Part shown: positions 46,701 through 55,260 of the stretch, piece after piece
Position numbering within the stretch: position 1 is the first letter of the stretch
Layout: each line of letters begins with the position of its first letter
Origin: Bauldia sp.
GTDB taxonomy: Bacteria > Pseudomonadota > Alphaproteobacteria > Rhizobiales > Kaistiaceae
Assembly (NCBI GenBank): GCA_020849325.1
Contig: JADLGL010000032.1
Location: 1 to 63,268 of the forward strand
Direction: 5' to 3'
DNA: 63,268 nucleotides
Notes under the pieces: model-generated
Told to the model about the DNA's origin: nothing
The model's database searches: none
What the model saw: only the letters and a program-made list of their open reading frames with translations
Made by a program: the position numbers and the translations under genes

Positions 46701-47036
46701 CTACCAGCAGTCCACGTAGACCACCCCGCCGCGGAGTTCGGCGGTGATGAAGCGGATGCGGCTGCCGTCGGCGCCGCATTCGGTGCGCTCGTTCTGCACG
46801 CCGGCGCCCGTCGAGCACGCCCAGCGGAAGGTGCCGGAGCCGTCGACCGTCACATTGCCGGCGAAGAGGTTGCCGCGGCCGCCGCCGAGGCGGGCGGTGC
46901 CGAGGAGGGCCGTGCCGTCGCAGCGGTCGACGCCGCCGCCGGCGGCGAGCGAGGCGGTCGGGACGGCGGGCATCGTGGCGAGCGCGATGCCGCCGATCAA
47001 AGCAAGGCGGAGAAGGCCAAGGGATGCGGTGTTCAT
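46701..47036 (-). CDS. Secreted four-cysteine protein, paralogue A
   Basis: 111 aa. A signal peptide (MNTASLGLLRLALIGGIALA, cleavage near LAA-GG) is followed by a small domain with four cysteines in VDRC, RWAC, TECG and VDCW, which could form two disulfides. It is clearly paralogous to the gene at 47991-48326: same length, same cysteine spacing, and shared DRC-GTA-L--ARL, AGV--NE--CG-DG and AELR-G---V-C. The two flank a divergent Crp/Fnr gene. Function unknown. Confidence 0.72.
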   Translation of the reverse strand: MNTASLGLLRLALIGGIALATMPAVPTASLAAGGGVDRCDGTALLGTARLGGGRGNLFAGNVTVDGSGTFRWACSTGAGVQNERTECGADGSRIRFITAELRGGVVYVDCW

Positions 47037-47199
47037 GGTGAGAGTCCCCTCTGTGGAATCATCGCCGACGCCATCGTCGGCGGGGGCATTCACCACCTGC
47101 GGACTGCGGTATGATGTGCCGGGCGGCACTGTCCGGAATCGCGGCCGCGCGGGCGTCGATCGCACGCGCCGGCGGCCCGCGGGAACCAGGGGGGACAGC

Positions 47200-47886
47200 A
47201 TGGACGCAGGCATCGAGGACGCGGTGCGTCTCCTGAAGAGTTCCGCGCTCTTCAGGGACCTCGACGAGGACGGGCTCCGCGAACTCGCCGCGCGCGCGGC
47301 GTGGCGGCGCTATCCGGCGGGACAGGCGATCTTCCACATGGGCGACCCGGGCGAGAGCATGATGGGCATCGCCTCCGGCACGGTCCGGATCGCCCGGACC
47401 ACGGCGCAGGGCGACGAGATCATTCTCGCCGACTTCGCGCCCGGCGACGTCTTCGGCGAGATCGCGCTCCTCGACGGACAGGGGCGGTCGGCGAATGCCA
47501 TGGCGATCACCAACTGCACGCTCCTCGTCCTGTCGCGCGGCGATCTCCTCGTCTTCCTAGGCAACAAGCCGAAGCTCGCGGCGTCGATCATCCGGCTCCT
47601 GTGCGGCAAGCTGCGGACGGCGGACGACCGGTCGGCCGATCTCGTCTTCCTCAGCCTCGGCGGGCGCCTTGCCAAGGCGCTCCTCGCCCGCGCAGTGGGG
47701 TCGCCGGCCTTTCCCGGCGGGCGGGTGTCGCTCAGCCAGTCGGAGCTCGCCACGATGATCGGCGCGACACGGCCGAACGTGAACCGCCAGCTGAAGGGAT
47801 GGGAGCGGGAGGGGATCGTGGCGATGAACCGCGGCTGGATCACCGTGGTCGATCGCGAGGCGCTGAAGGCCGAGGCGCTGGCCTAG
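47200..47886 (+). CDS. Crp/Fnr-family transcriptional regulator
   Basis: 228 aa. The N-terminal cyclic-nucleotide-binding-like domain (about 18-130) has GDPGESMMGIASGTVRIART and FAPGDVFGEIALLDGQGRSANAMAI. The C-terminal helix-turn-helix (about 175-225) has LSQSELATMIGATRPNVNRQLKGWEREGIV. The four-Cys cluster motif of FNR is absent. The recognition helix (TRPNVNRQL) lacks the Glu...Ser-Arg pattern of FNR/FixK, so its DNA target is probably not TTGAT. GRSANAMA occupies the cAMP phosphate-binding position, but ligand cannot be assigned. It lies between two secreted four-cysteine paralogues that it may regulate. Confidence 0.9.
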   Translation: MDAGIEDAVRLLKSSALFRDLDEDGLRELAARAAWRRYPAGQAIFHMGDPGESMMGIASGTVRIARTTAQGDEIILADFAPGDVFGEIALLDGQGRSANAMAITNCTLLVLSRGDLLVFLGNKPKLAASIIRLLCGKLRTADDRSADLVFLSLGGRLAKALLARAVGSPAFPGGRVSLSQSELATMIGATRPNVNRQLKGWEREGIVAMNRGWITVVDREALKAEALA

Positions 47887-47990
47887 CCGCCGGACATACC
47901 GCGACGCGGCGCGGCGGGAACCGCGCGGCAGGGATGGCGCGGCGGCACCGCGGGTCGCGGGCCCGCGGTGCCTGTCTGTCGATCAGCGGT

Positions 47991-48326
47991 TTAGTTGCAG
48001 GCGACGGTGAGGGTGCCGTTCCGGAGTTCGGCGCGGACCCAGCGCATCGGCGCGCCGTCATTGCCGCAATCGGTCTCGTTGTGCGTCACGCCGGCGGGGC
48101 CGTTGCAGGTCCAGGCGATCTCGCCGCCGGCGCCGACGTTGATCCAGCCGAAGAAGATGCGCTCGCCGGCGGCGTCGAGGCGCGCGCCCGGCAGCTCGGC
48201 CGTCCCGGCGCAACGGTCGAAGCTCACGCCGGCGGCTGACGCCGTGGTGGCGACGGCCGGCACGGTGGCGAAGGCGATCGCGCCAATCAGCGCGAGGTTG
48301 ACGAAGCGGTTGTTGGTGAGGCTCAT
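47991..48326 (-). CDS. Secreted four-cysteine protein, paralogue B
   Basis: 111 aa, same length and cysteine spacing as the gene at 46701-47036. Signal peptide MSLTNNRFVNLALIGAIAFA with cleavage near SAA-GV. The mature part has FDRC, AWTC, TDCG and a final VACN. Shared residues with the paralogue extend across the domain (WINVGAGGEIAWTCN versus NVTVDGSGTFRWACS). No family recognised. The pair with an intervening regulator suggests duplication of a regulated secreted product. Confidence 0.72.
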   Translation of the reverse strand: MSLTNNRFVNLALIGAIAFATVPAVATTASAAGVSFDRCAGTAELPGARLDAAGERIFFGWINVGAGGEIAWTCNGPAGVTHNETDCGNDGAPMRWVRAELRNGTLTVACN

Positions 48327-48570
48327 TGTGGTCGTCCTTGGTTGGGGTGACCGATCGTCCGATCGGCGAGCGGCATCCTTCACGGATCGACCCCGGCCGG
48401 ATGTGTCGCCCGGCACCGGTCCGGTGTATCGCGCGGCACTGGCGCCGCCCGCGATTTCGCCGTGCCGGAGAGAGCAGCGGGCCGGGCAAAAACCCCGCGA
48501 GGCGGTTGGCGGAACGGCGCCCTTCCCCTACCTTCGGTCCGCACCATCCCCGCCGCACACGGGACGTCCC

Positions 48571-49146
48571 ATGCTTGGCCTCGTTGCCGGACAGATGATC
48601 GACGGGGTTCGCCTCCGGGACCTCGTCTCGCACCGCGACGCGCGGGGCGATTTCACCGAGTTCTTCTCGCTCGGCTGGGACGGCGCGGAGCCGTCGGCGC
48701 AGTGGAGCGTGGTGAGTTCGGTGCCGGGCGTGCTGCGTGGCATGCACCTCCACCGCCGCCACGACGAGGGGTTCACGCTGCTGCGCGGCCACGCCTTCGT
48801 CGGCCTCCGCGACGTGCGGCCGGGATCGCCGACCGAAGGGGTTTCCGCCCTCTTCGAGTTCAGGGCGGACCCGATGGTCGCGCTGACCTTTCCGCGCGGC
48901 ATCGTCCACGGCTGGATGTTCCGCGCGCCGTCGATCCATCTCCAGTCGGTGTCCGAGACCTATGGCGAGTACGGCGACGACGACAATCTCGGCTGCCACT
49001 GGTCCGATCCGGCGCTCGACATTCCCTGGCCGGCCGCGCCCGCGATCGTCGCCGCGCGGGCGGATGCGTTCGGAAGCCTCGCATCGCTGATCGCCGAGAC
49101 GCTGCGGATCGACCCTTCGTTTCACTACCGGAGCGTGATCCGCTGA
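48571..49146 (+). CDS. dTDP-4-dehydrorhamnose 3,5-epimerase-like cupin protein (RmlC family)
   Basis: 191 aa. The RmlC cupin pattern is clear: DARGDFTEFFS, VPGVLRGMHLHRRHDEGFTLLRG, GLRDVRPGSPT, FPRGIVHGWMF, YGEYGDDDNLGCHWSDPALDIPWP. RmlC enzymes epimerise dTDP-4-keto-6-deoxyglucose for rhamnose synthesis. No rmlA, rmlB or rmlD gene is adjacent, so the substrate may be another nucleotide-linked keto sugar; the glycosyltransferase at 50308 is nearby. The last codons (HYRSVIR and the stop) lie inside a dispersed repeat (49131-49210), so the C terminus may be repeat-derived. Confidence 0.82.
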   Translation: MLGLVAGQMIDGVRLRDLVSHRDARGDFTEFFSLGWDGAEPSAQWSVVSSVPGVLRGMHLHRRHDEGFTLLRGHAFVGLRDVRPGSPTEGVSALFEFRADPMVALTFPRGIVHGWMFRAPSIHLQSVSETYGEYGDDDNLGCHWSDPALDIPWPAAPAIVAARADAFGSLASLIAETLRIDPSFHYRSVIR

Positions 49147-49210
49147 AGCCGGATCACGCCCGTCGCCTTTCCACCCCGAAGGACCGGTAGGCACTTCTTC
49201 GGATCATGTT
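49131..49210. repeat. Shortened copy of the 103-bp GAGCATGATC repeat
   Basis: Begins GAGCGTGATCCGCTGAAGCC and ends CACTTCTTCGGATCATGTTC, matching both ends of the 103-bp unit at 19059-19365 but missing an internal piece of roughly 20 bases. It overlaps the end of the RmlC-like gene and supplies a spurious ATG at 49206 ahead of the dehydrogenase gene. Confidence 0.8.
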
Positions 49211-49241
49211 CTGGCGGCCGACGCCGTGGGGAGACCAGCCG

Positions 49242-50303
49242 ATGGCGCGGATCGACAGCGTCGTCACCAATGTCGGCTTCGAGGACGGGCAGATCGCGAT
49301 GCTGCGCGCGGCGTTCGCCCCGGCCGCCTTCGTCCGGGCGCGGAGCCGCGACGACCTCCGCACCGCGCTCGCGACGGCGGACGTCGCCGTGATCGCCGGC
49401 GACGTCGACCACGATCTCCTCGCGGCGCCGCGGCTCCGCTGGGTCCACTGCGACAAGGCCGGGCTCGACGGCTCGGCGCGGCCGGAGGTGTTTGCGAAGG
49501 GACTGCTGGTCACGAGCTCGAAGGGGCGGTCGGACGCGGCCCTTGCCGAGCACGTCCTCTACTTCATGCTGTCGCTCGCCTATGACGCCCCTGCCCTCCA
49601 CGCCGCGCAGCGCCGGCGCGCCTGGGGGATTGCGGGGGCCGAGCGGCTGCGGGCGCTCAGCGGGCAGACCGTCGGCATCATCGGGATGGGACACATCGGC
49701 TCGGCGGTGGCGATCCGCTGCAAGGCGCTCGGCATGCGGGTCCTCGGCTACCGGCGACGCGCTGTCGAAGCGCCGCCGGGTGTCGATCGCGTCTACAGCG
49801 TCGACCGCGGCGAGGGGTTCGGCGCCCTCCTCGCCGAGAGCGACTTTCTCGTTCTGGCGGTGCCGCTGACGGACCGGACGCACCGGATGCTGGGGGCGGA
49901 CGAGTTCGGCCGGATGAAGCGGACGGCGTTCGTCGTCAACATCGCCCGCGGCGCACTGACGGACGAGATGGCGCTCGCGGACGCGCTTCAGGCCGGGCGA
50001 CTCGCCGGCGCCGGGCTCGATGCGTTCGCCACCGAGCCGCTGCCGAAAGCCCATCCGCTCTGGAGAACGCCGCGGACCCTGATCACGCCGCATGTGACGC
50101 CGCGGCTCGGCGACCGGACCGAGCGGTCGATCGCGATCATCGCCGAGAACGTCCGGCGCCATCGGGCCGACGAACCGATGATGAACCTCCTGACGCCGGA
50201 CGAGATGTTTTCGCCGCCGGATCAGGCGCCACGGGCGCCGCGCCGGACCGAGCCGCTCAGGGGCATTTTTCGGCGGGTTCGGCGGATGGTTCGCGGCAGC
50301 TAG
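49242..50303 (+). CDS. D-isomer-specific 2-hydroxyacid dehydrogenase family protein
   Basis: 353 aa from ATG at 49242 (MARIDSVVTNVGF). The in-frame ATG at 49206 lies inside a repeat and is unlikely. NAD-binding motif GIIGMGHIGSAVAIRCKALGMRVLGYRRR; catalytic regions NIARGALTDE (Arg), GLDAFATEPLPKAHPLW (Glu) and ITPHVTPRLGD (His). Substrate not identifiable; related enzymes act on glyoxylate, hydroxypyruvate or phosphoglycerate. A basic 35-residue C-terminal tail is unusual. Its stop is 4 bases from the stop of the convergent glycosyltransferase gene. Confidence 0.87.
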   Translation: MARIDSVVTNVGFEDGQIAMLRAAFAPAAFVRARSRDDLRTALATADVAVIAGDVDHDLLAAPRLRWVHCDKAGLDGSARPEVFAKGLLVTSSKGRSDAALAEHVLYFMLSLAYDAPALHAAQRRRAWGIAGAERLRALSGQTVGIIGMGHIGSAVAIRCKALGMRVLGYRRRAVEAPPGVDRVYSVDRGEGFGALLAESDFLVLAVPLTDRTHRMLGADEFGRMKRTAFVVNIARGALTDEMALADALQAGRLAGAGLDAFATEPLPKAHPLWRTPRTLITPHVTPRLGDRTERSIAIIAENVRRHRADEPMMNLLTPDEMFSPPDQAPRAPRRTEPLRGIFRRVRRMVRGS

Positions 50304-50307
50304 ACGC

Positions 50308-51198
50308 TCATGATCCCGCCGGTCGGCCGGCGATCCGCCGTATCACGCGGGCAAGGCGGGGGAATCGCCGCGCAAGGCGCGTCCGCAGGCGAATCGGCGC
50401 CGGAGGCGATGGAACGGCGCGGGCGAGGCGGGCGCGGTCGCGGATCGCGGCGTCGCCGACGCTCTCGGCGAAGCCCGCGATCCAGTCCGGCCGGGCGAGC
50501 CGGGCGGACCAGGCCGCGATCTCGGGCAGCCGCCGTTCCACCGGCCAGCCGGGATGATCGCCGCGGTTGAAATAGAGGATCGTCGGCATCGTGCTGGTGG
50601 CGGTCCGGCAATCCCGCGCCGCGAGGAACTGCTTCCACATGTAGCGGTCGGTGTATTCGCCGGCGGGCGTTTCCCGCCAGCCGAACGGCAGCCGGCGGTA
50701 CATGGCCAGCGTGTGTCCGGCGAAGGACAACGGGATCAGCTGCGTGGCGCTTTCGACCGCGATCCGCCGGTCGCCGGGATCGTCGATGTCGATCGTCGGC
50801 ACGAACGACAGGCTCCCGTCGGGCTCGATGCCGAAGCGGAGCGTGTGGCCGAAATCGGCGTCGCGGAGGAGCGCGGCCATGACCTCGACGTGGCGGGGCA
50901 GCATCAGGTCGCGGTCGGTGAGGTAGCAGACGATCTCGCCGCGCGCCTCCGCCAGCGCCGCGTGGCGGTACGGCTCGCCGCGCCGGACGTGCTTTGGATG
51001 GTCGAAGAAGCGGATGCGCGGGTCGGCGCGGACCATGGCCGCGATCGCCGCCCGCGACGGCTCGGCGACGCCGTCTCCCATCACGAAGATCTCGAGGTCC
51101 GGAACCGTCTGGCCGAGGATGCTGCCGACGGCGTGACGGAGGAGCGCCGCGCGGTCGCCCGTCGTCGGCACGATGACGGTGGCCTGGAGCCGCGTCAT
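50308..51198 (-). CDS. Family 2 glycosyltransferase
   Basis: 296 aa. GT-A fold opening VTVIVPTTGDRAALLRHAVGSILGQTVPDLEIFVMGDGV (split here by an A at position 7 in the real chain: QATVIVPTTGDR), with the metal-binding region CYLTDRDLMLPRHVEVM taking the DxD place. A basic C terminus (RLRTRLARRFPRLARVIRRI) may associate with membrane. It probably adds a sugar to a surface polysaccharide or protein; donor and acceptor are unknown. The ATG overlaps the stop of the upstream Gfo/Idh gene (ATGA), so the two are coexpressed. Confidence 0.85.
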   Translation of the reverse strand: MTRLQATVIVPTTGDRAALLRHAVGSILGQTVPDLEIFVMGDGVAEPSRAAIAAMVRADPRIRFFDHPKHVRRGEPYRHAALAEARGEIVCYLTDRDLMLPRHVEVMAALLRDADFGHTLRFGIEPDGSLSFVPTIDIDDPGDRRIAVESATQLIPLSFAGHTLAMYRRLPFGWRETPAGEYTDRYMWKQFLAARDCRTATSTMPTILYFNRGDHPGWPVERRLPEIAAWSARLARPDWIAGFAESVGDAAIRDRARLARAVPSPPAPIRLRTRLARRFPRLARVIRRIAGRPAGS

Positions 51199-52145
51199 GC
51201 GCGGAGGCCCGCGAGGCGGCGCAGCGCCGCGACCGCTTCGACTACCGCAAGTCCCTCGGCGGCATCGGTGGGCGGCGGTGGGCCGCCACGGAGGAAACCC
51301 GCGAACGCCCGGAGTTCGGCGAGGAGCGCCGGTTCGCCTGCAAGATCGAGTTGCTGCACGACCGGGGCGACGTCGGGCGGCGCGTCGGGGCGGAGGATCT
51401 CGATGGCGGGGCTGTCGGGATCGGGCAGGACGGCGACGCCGCCCTCGCAGTGAAGGCGGATCTCGCGGCGCTTTTCGCGAAAGCGCGTGGAACAGTCGAA
51501 GGCGGCGAACGGAGCATCGCCGAGGATGCCCGTCATCGCCACGGGTCGGCGGGCGACGAGTTCCGCGCGCGCCGCCATGGGCGTCGGGATGGTGCCGAAG
51601 ACCGCCTTCGCGATCGTCAGATCGTGGGGCACGAGGGTCCAGACCGGGTCGGTGTCGGTGCGGGGGCTGGTCCAGTTCTTCCGCTCCGTCCGGAGCGACA
51701 GGACGCGGCCGAGGTCACCGGATTGCGCCAGCTCGGCGAGGCGCCGCACGCCGCGATGGTAGCGCCAGACGTGCATGACGAAGAGCCGGCCGGCGCCGCG
51801 CGCGGCGAGCCGGCGGGCGGCTTCGACATCGGTGGTGAGCGGCTTTTCGCAGAAGACGGGAACGCCGCGGTCGAGAAGCGCGCCGACGACGGCCGCGTGG
51901 GTGGTGGCGGGCGTGGCGACGATGATGCCATCGACCGCGGGGAGTTCGCCGGGCTCGGCAACGACCGCGGTGGCGCCGCCGCGTGCGGCAGCGGACCGGC
52001 TGGCGGGATCGGGGTCGGCCACGACGACTGCGCAGCCGAGAGCCGAGAGGTCGCGGAGGATCACCCGGCCCCAGCGGCCGCAGCCGACGAGGCCGACCGT
52101 CACGGGCTGGCTCACGGCCGGGATACCCGTTTCCTGCCGCCGCAC
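51195..52145 (-). CDS. Gfo/Idh/MocA-family NAD(P)-dependent oxidoreductase
   Basis: 316 aa from a GTG; a second GTG ten codons on (VSQPVTVGLVG) is equally plausible, since neither has a strong ribosome site. Rossmann motif VGLVGCGRWGRVILRDL, then PATTHAAVVGALLDRGVPVFCEKPLTTDVEAA with the family's EKP motif, and a catalytic-region His in VPHDLTIAKAVFG. Such enzymes oxidise or reduce sugars, often nucleotide sugars. Being coupled with a glycosyltransferase suggests a role in sugar-nucleotide supply for surface glycans. Confidence 0.87.
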   Translation of the reverse strand: MRRQETGIPAVSQPVTVGLVGCGRWGRVILRDLSALGCAVVVADPDPASRSAAARGGATAVVAEPGELPAVDGIIVATPATTHAAVVGALLDRGVPVFCEKPLTTDVEAARRLAARGAGRLFVMHVWRYHRGVRRLAELAQSGDLGRVLSLRTERKNWTSPRTDTDPVWTLVPHDLTIAKAVFGTIPTPMAARAELVARRPVAMTGILGDAPFAAFDCSTRFREKRREIRLHCEGGVAVLPDPDSPAIEILRPDAPPDVAPVVQQLDLAGEPALLAELRAFAGFLRGGPPPPTDAAEGLAVVEAVAALRRLAGLRA

Positions 52146-52286
52146 GGGCCGGCGCGGCCGGCCTTTCTACTCACGGAGGCTGCAGCACTCTCGACAACCA
52201 ACGGCACGGAACCGCACCCTCCGGTCGGACGTTCACGCCTGCGGCGGCGGACGGAACAGAAGCCGCCAACCGGAGGAGACCAGGCA

Positions 52287-52601
52287 ATGATCCACATCCT
52301 GCTGATCGTCGGAGTGTACCGGAGCAAGAGCGAAGCGGACAACGCCCGCCACCGGCTGGTGACCGAAGGGATCGAGAAGGCCGACATCATCGAGCGCGTG
52401 ATCGGCCCCGGCGCCGTCGCCGAGCCGCTGACGGAGGACCTCGCCCGGCGCTACGAACTGATCCCGCCGGGGGACGATACGCTGGTCGCCGTCCGCGTGC
52501 CCTCGCTCGAGCAGGCCGAGGCGGTCGAATCGATCATGATGATGTTCGAGCCGAAGCAGGTGGATCGCCACGACATCGTCGCCGGCCGCATCAGGTTCTG
52601 A
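52287..52601 (+). CDS. Small soluble protein, possibly YflT/general-stress-like fold
   Basis: 104 aa with a CGGAGGAG ribosome site. It begins MIHILLIVGVYRSKSEADNARHRLV, then TEGIEKADIIERVIGPG. The strand-then-SEADNARHRL helix-then-GI-ADI pattern resembles small ferredoxin-like proteins of the YflT/general-stress type, which have a 'seeeA--A---L---G' motif. A second similar beta-alpha unit follows (TLVAVRVPSLEQAEAVESIMMMF). Isolated between two oppositely oriented genes. Function unknown; family assignment is tentative. Confidence 0.65.
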   Translation: MIHILLIVGVYRSKSEADNARHRLVTEGIEKADIIERVIGPGAVAEPLTEDLARRYELIPPGDDTLVAVRVPSLEQAEAVESIMMMFEPKQVDRHDIVAGRIRF

Positions 52602-52625
52602 CGCCGCCGCGCGCCCGGCGAGCCA

Positions 52626-53798
52626 TCAGCCGGGCATCTCGCCGGAGGGCGGCAGCCGCCGCGCTTCGTCGCCCTCCTGCCGGTCGAGCCATGCTTCGAA
52701 GGCGCCACGATCGACCTTGCCGCCGCGCCGGTGAAAGTAGACGCGTTGCGCCAGCGCGCGCATCGGGGCCGTGCCGAGGACAACGTCGAGGAGGGCGTTG
52801 GGTGGCGCCACGTCGAGGAGCCGCCGCATCGTCCGCTTGAGGCGGAACGCCGGCAGTTCGCGGGCGAGCGCCTTCGCCGGATCGGGCCCGCCGGACTGAA
52901 GGTGATCGGCAAGGAGTGCCCCGGCGCGGCGACCCCAGCGGAAGGCGAGGCGGATGCCACCGGCCGTCGCCGGCGATACCCAGCCCGCGGCGTCGCCGAT
53001 GAGCATGACCCGCTCCTCGGCCGATCGCGGGACGACGCCGCCGACGGGGATGATCCCGCCTCTCCGGCCGACGACCTTCATCGCGTTCCAGCCGAATTCG
53101 CGCTCCGTTGCGGCAAGGAAGCCGTCGAGGTCGGGTCGGCCGCACGCGGTGGCGAGGCCGACCTGTAGCGTGTCGGGGCCCGGCGCCGCCCAGGCGATGT
53201 AGCCGGGTGCGAAGCGGGAGTTCACGAAGCAATGGAGGAAGCGGGCGTCGAAATCGGCGGGCGGCTCGAACTCGACCTCGACGCCGAGGAGATGGCGCCG
53301 GTTCCGGCCGAGGCCGAATGCGCGGGCGACGCGCGACCGCGCTCCGTCCGCGCCGACGAGGTAGCGCGCCGCGAGCCCGCTGCCGTCGAGGCGGACGAGA
53401 CCGCCGGCGTGCGCGGCGCCGGTGAAGCGATGGCCCCACAGGATCGTGGCGCCCGCCGCTTCGGCTTCGCCCGTCATCCAGGCGAGGAGCGCGGCCGTCC
53501 GCGTCGTGAAGAAGGCGTAGCCGGGCGCGAAGAGGTCGACGCTCCGGAGGTTCGGCGCGTAGAGGCGGACGCCGGGGACGCGGCGCGTGAGGCGCCACGG
53601 GATGTCGATCTCCTCGACGGCCTCGCGCACGAGGATGCCGGTGGTGTGGATGCGGGCGCCCGGCCCCGGCATGGCATCGATGACGATGACGCGGAGGCCG
53701 CGCATTGCGGCCGTGCGCGCCACGGTGAGCCCGGCGAAGCTCGCGCCGACGATGACGACGTCGGCGTCGGGCTGCGACCGGCGGATGGCGTGCTCCAT
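52626..53798 (-). CDS. FAD-dependent oxidoreductase, geranylgeranyl reductase-like
   Basis: 390 aa. N-terminal FAD-binding motif VVIVGASFAGLTVARTAAMRGLRVIVID, the motif YLVGADGARSRVARAFGLG, and the second FAD motif VMLIGDAAGWVSPATAGGIRLAFRWGRRAG. The SPATAGGI segment is typical of the geranylgeranyl reductase/ChlP family, which saturate isoprenoid chains or act as related monooxygenases. No isoprenoid or carotenoid genes are adjacent, so the substrate is open. It shares a divergent promoter region with a membrane regulator gene. Confidence 0.85.
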   Translation of the reverse strand: MEHAIRRSQPDADVVIVGASFAGLTVARTAAMRGLRVIVIDAMPGPGARIHTTGILVREAVEEIDIPWRLTRRVPGVRLYAPNLRSVDLFAPGYAFFTTRTAALLAWMTGEAEAAGATILWGHRFTGAAHAGGLVRLDGSGLAARYLVGADGARSRVARAFGLGRNRRHLLGVEVEFEPPADFDARFLHCFVNSRFAPGYIAWAAPGPDTLQVGLATACGRPDLDGFLAATEREFGWNAMKVVGRRGGIIPVGGVVPRSAEERVMLIGDAAGWVSPATAGGIRLAFRWGRRAGALLADHLQSGGPDPAKALARELPAFRLKRTMRRLLDVAPPNALLDVVLGTAPMRALAQRVYFHRRGGKVDRGAFEAWLDRQEGDEARRLPPSGEMPG

Positions 53799-53998
53799 CG
53801 CCCGTGTCCCTACGGCGCCGCGGCGAAGGAGCGGGCGACGGCAGCCGCGATCGAGCGGCCGAAAAGGTTCCGTTCGATCGCCGCGCCGCACTTGCCGTAC
53901 CCGATCGCGCGAACCACAAACGACTCCCTTCGCGTTTCCCCCGCAGCGGGCCGTAGCGCGAGGCGCGGCCGGCGGCATGAGCGAAGGGTGATGTTTCG

Positions 53999-55153
53999 GT
54001 GAGCGCTGGCTCCGTCTACCGTTTCGGTCCGTTTTCGCTCGACGTCGCCGACCGGCGGCTGACGCGCGACGGCGCGACGGTCGAACTCGCGCCGCGGACC
54101 TTCGACGCGCTCGCCCTCCTCGTGAGCGAGGTCGGGCGGCTGGTGCCGAAGGCGCGGTTCTTCGAGGAGGTATGGGGCGAGATCGCCGTCGGCGACGAGG
54201 CGCTGACGCAGTGCATCAAGACGCTCCGGCAGAAGCTCGGCGACGAGGCCTCGAATCCGCGCTTCATCCTGACCGTGCCGAAGCACGGCTACCGGTTCGT
54301 TGCCGAGGTGCGCGTCGGGCCGCCGGCGACGGCGGCACCCAATGCGGGCGGGGATCACGGGTCACAGGCGGCGACCGTGCCGGTCCGTCCGCCGGCGTTC
54401 GCGGCGCCGCCGGCCGTCGAAGCGCCGGTTGCCGGGACGGCCATGGCGCTGCCGGTGGGCGTGCGTCCGGGGATCATGGCGACCGCCGTCGCGACGGCGA
54501 TCGGCGGCGCCGCGGCGGGACTCGTCGGCGGCGTCCTCTACGGTATCCTGCTGATCGGCCCGGCCGATGCGGAGATCGGGCGAACCTCCCTGTCCGCGCT
54601 CCTCCTCGCGCTCAACGCCATGGTGGGCAGTCTCGGCGGTCTCGGCCTCGGGCTCGGTTTCGGGATCGCGGCAGCGCTCAGCGGCCACGCGGCGGTCCGC
54701 ATCGCCGCCGCCGCCCTCGGCGGCCTCGCGGTGGGCACGCTCAGCCGGCTCCTCGGCGTCGATGCGTTCAACCTCGTTCTCGGCGAGGGGCCGGTGGGGA
54801 TCACGGGAGGCGTCGAGGGCGCCGCGCTCAGCGGGCTCGTCGTCCTCGGCTTCCTTGCCGCGCGGAGCGACCGGGCACGCCTGTTCGGCGCCGCGGCCGG
54901 CGGCGGGGTGGCGGGCGTCCTGATCGTCGCGCTCGGCGGGAGACTGATGGCCGGCAGCCTCGAACGCATCGCCGAGACGTTCGCCGATTCGCGCGCCCTC
55001 GCGCCGCTGGCGCCGTTCTTCGAGAATGCGGCGTTCGGCGTGGGGCCGGAGCTGCTCCTCGGCGGATTCGAGGGGGCGGTGTTCGGGGCCGGCATCGGCG
55101 CGGCGCTGGTCATCGCGGCGCGGCGGGCGAGGTTTTGGCGATCGGCCCGGTGA
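53999..55153 (+). CDS. ToxR-like winged-helix regulator with multi-pass membrane domain
   Basis: 384 aa from a GTG. The N-terminal OmpR-type DNA-binding domain (about 6-102) contains FGPFSLDVADRRLTRDGATVELAPRTFDAL and a TVPKHGYRFVAEV end, as in CadC/ToxR-type one-component regulators. A Pro/Ala linker (about 108-155) leads to a glycine/alanine-rich region with about six hydrophobic segments (from about 160 to the C terminus) rather than the single helix and periplasmic sensor of CadC/ToxR. It may regulate the divergent flavoprotein gene or the phosphatase downstream. The signal is unknown. Confidence 0.82.
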   Translation: MSAGSVYRFGPFSLDVADRRLTRDGATVELAPRTFDALALLVSEVGRLVPKARFFEEVWGEIAVGDEALTQCIKTLRQKLGDEASNPRFILTVPKHGYRFVAEVRVGPPATAAPNAGGDHGSQAATVPVRPPAFAAPPAVEAPVAGTAMALPVGVRPGIMATAVATAIGGAAAGLVGGVLYGILLIGPADAEIGRTSLSALLLALNAMVGSLGGLGLGLGFGIAAALSGHAAVRIAAAALGGLAVGTLSRLLGVDAFNLVLGEGPVGITGGVEGAALSGLVVLGFLAARSDRARLFGAAAGGGVAGVLIVALGGRLMAGSLERIAETFADSRALAPLAPFFENAAFGVGPELLLGGFEGAVFGAGIGAALVIAARRARFWRSAR

Positions 55154-55260
55154 TTGCGCAGGTGCACTGCGGCGAGAGGTCGGCGCGCCCGCACGCGGGT
55201 CATGCGCCGGCCGTCGCGCCGGTGTAAGGACGGGCCGGTCATCGGTCCTGGGAGCAGCCA

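Noticed and set aside
47200-47886. The Crp/Fnr regulator as the protein that binds the TTGA-N6-TCAA box at 33815
   Set aside because: Its recognition helix (TRPNVNRQL) lacks the residues FNR/FixK use for TTGAT, and it has no Fe-S cysteine cluster. A FixK/FnrL elsewhere in the genome is more likely.
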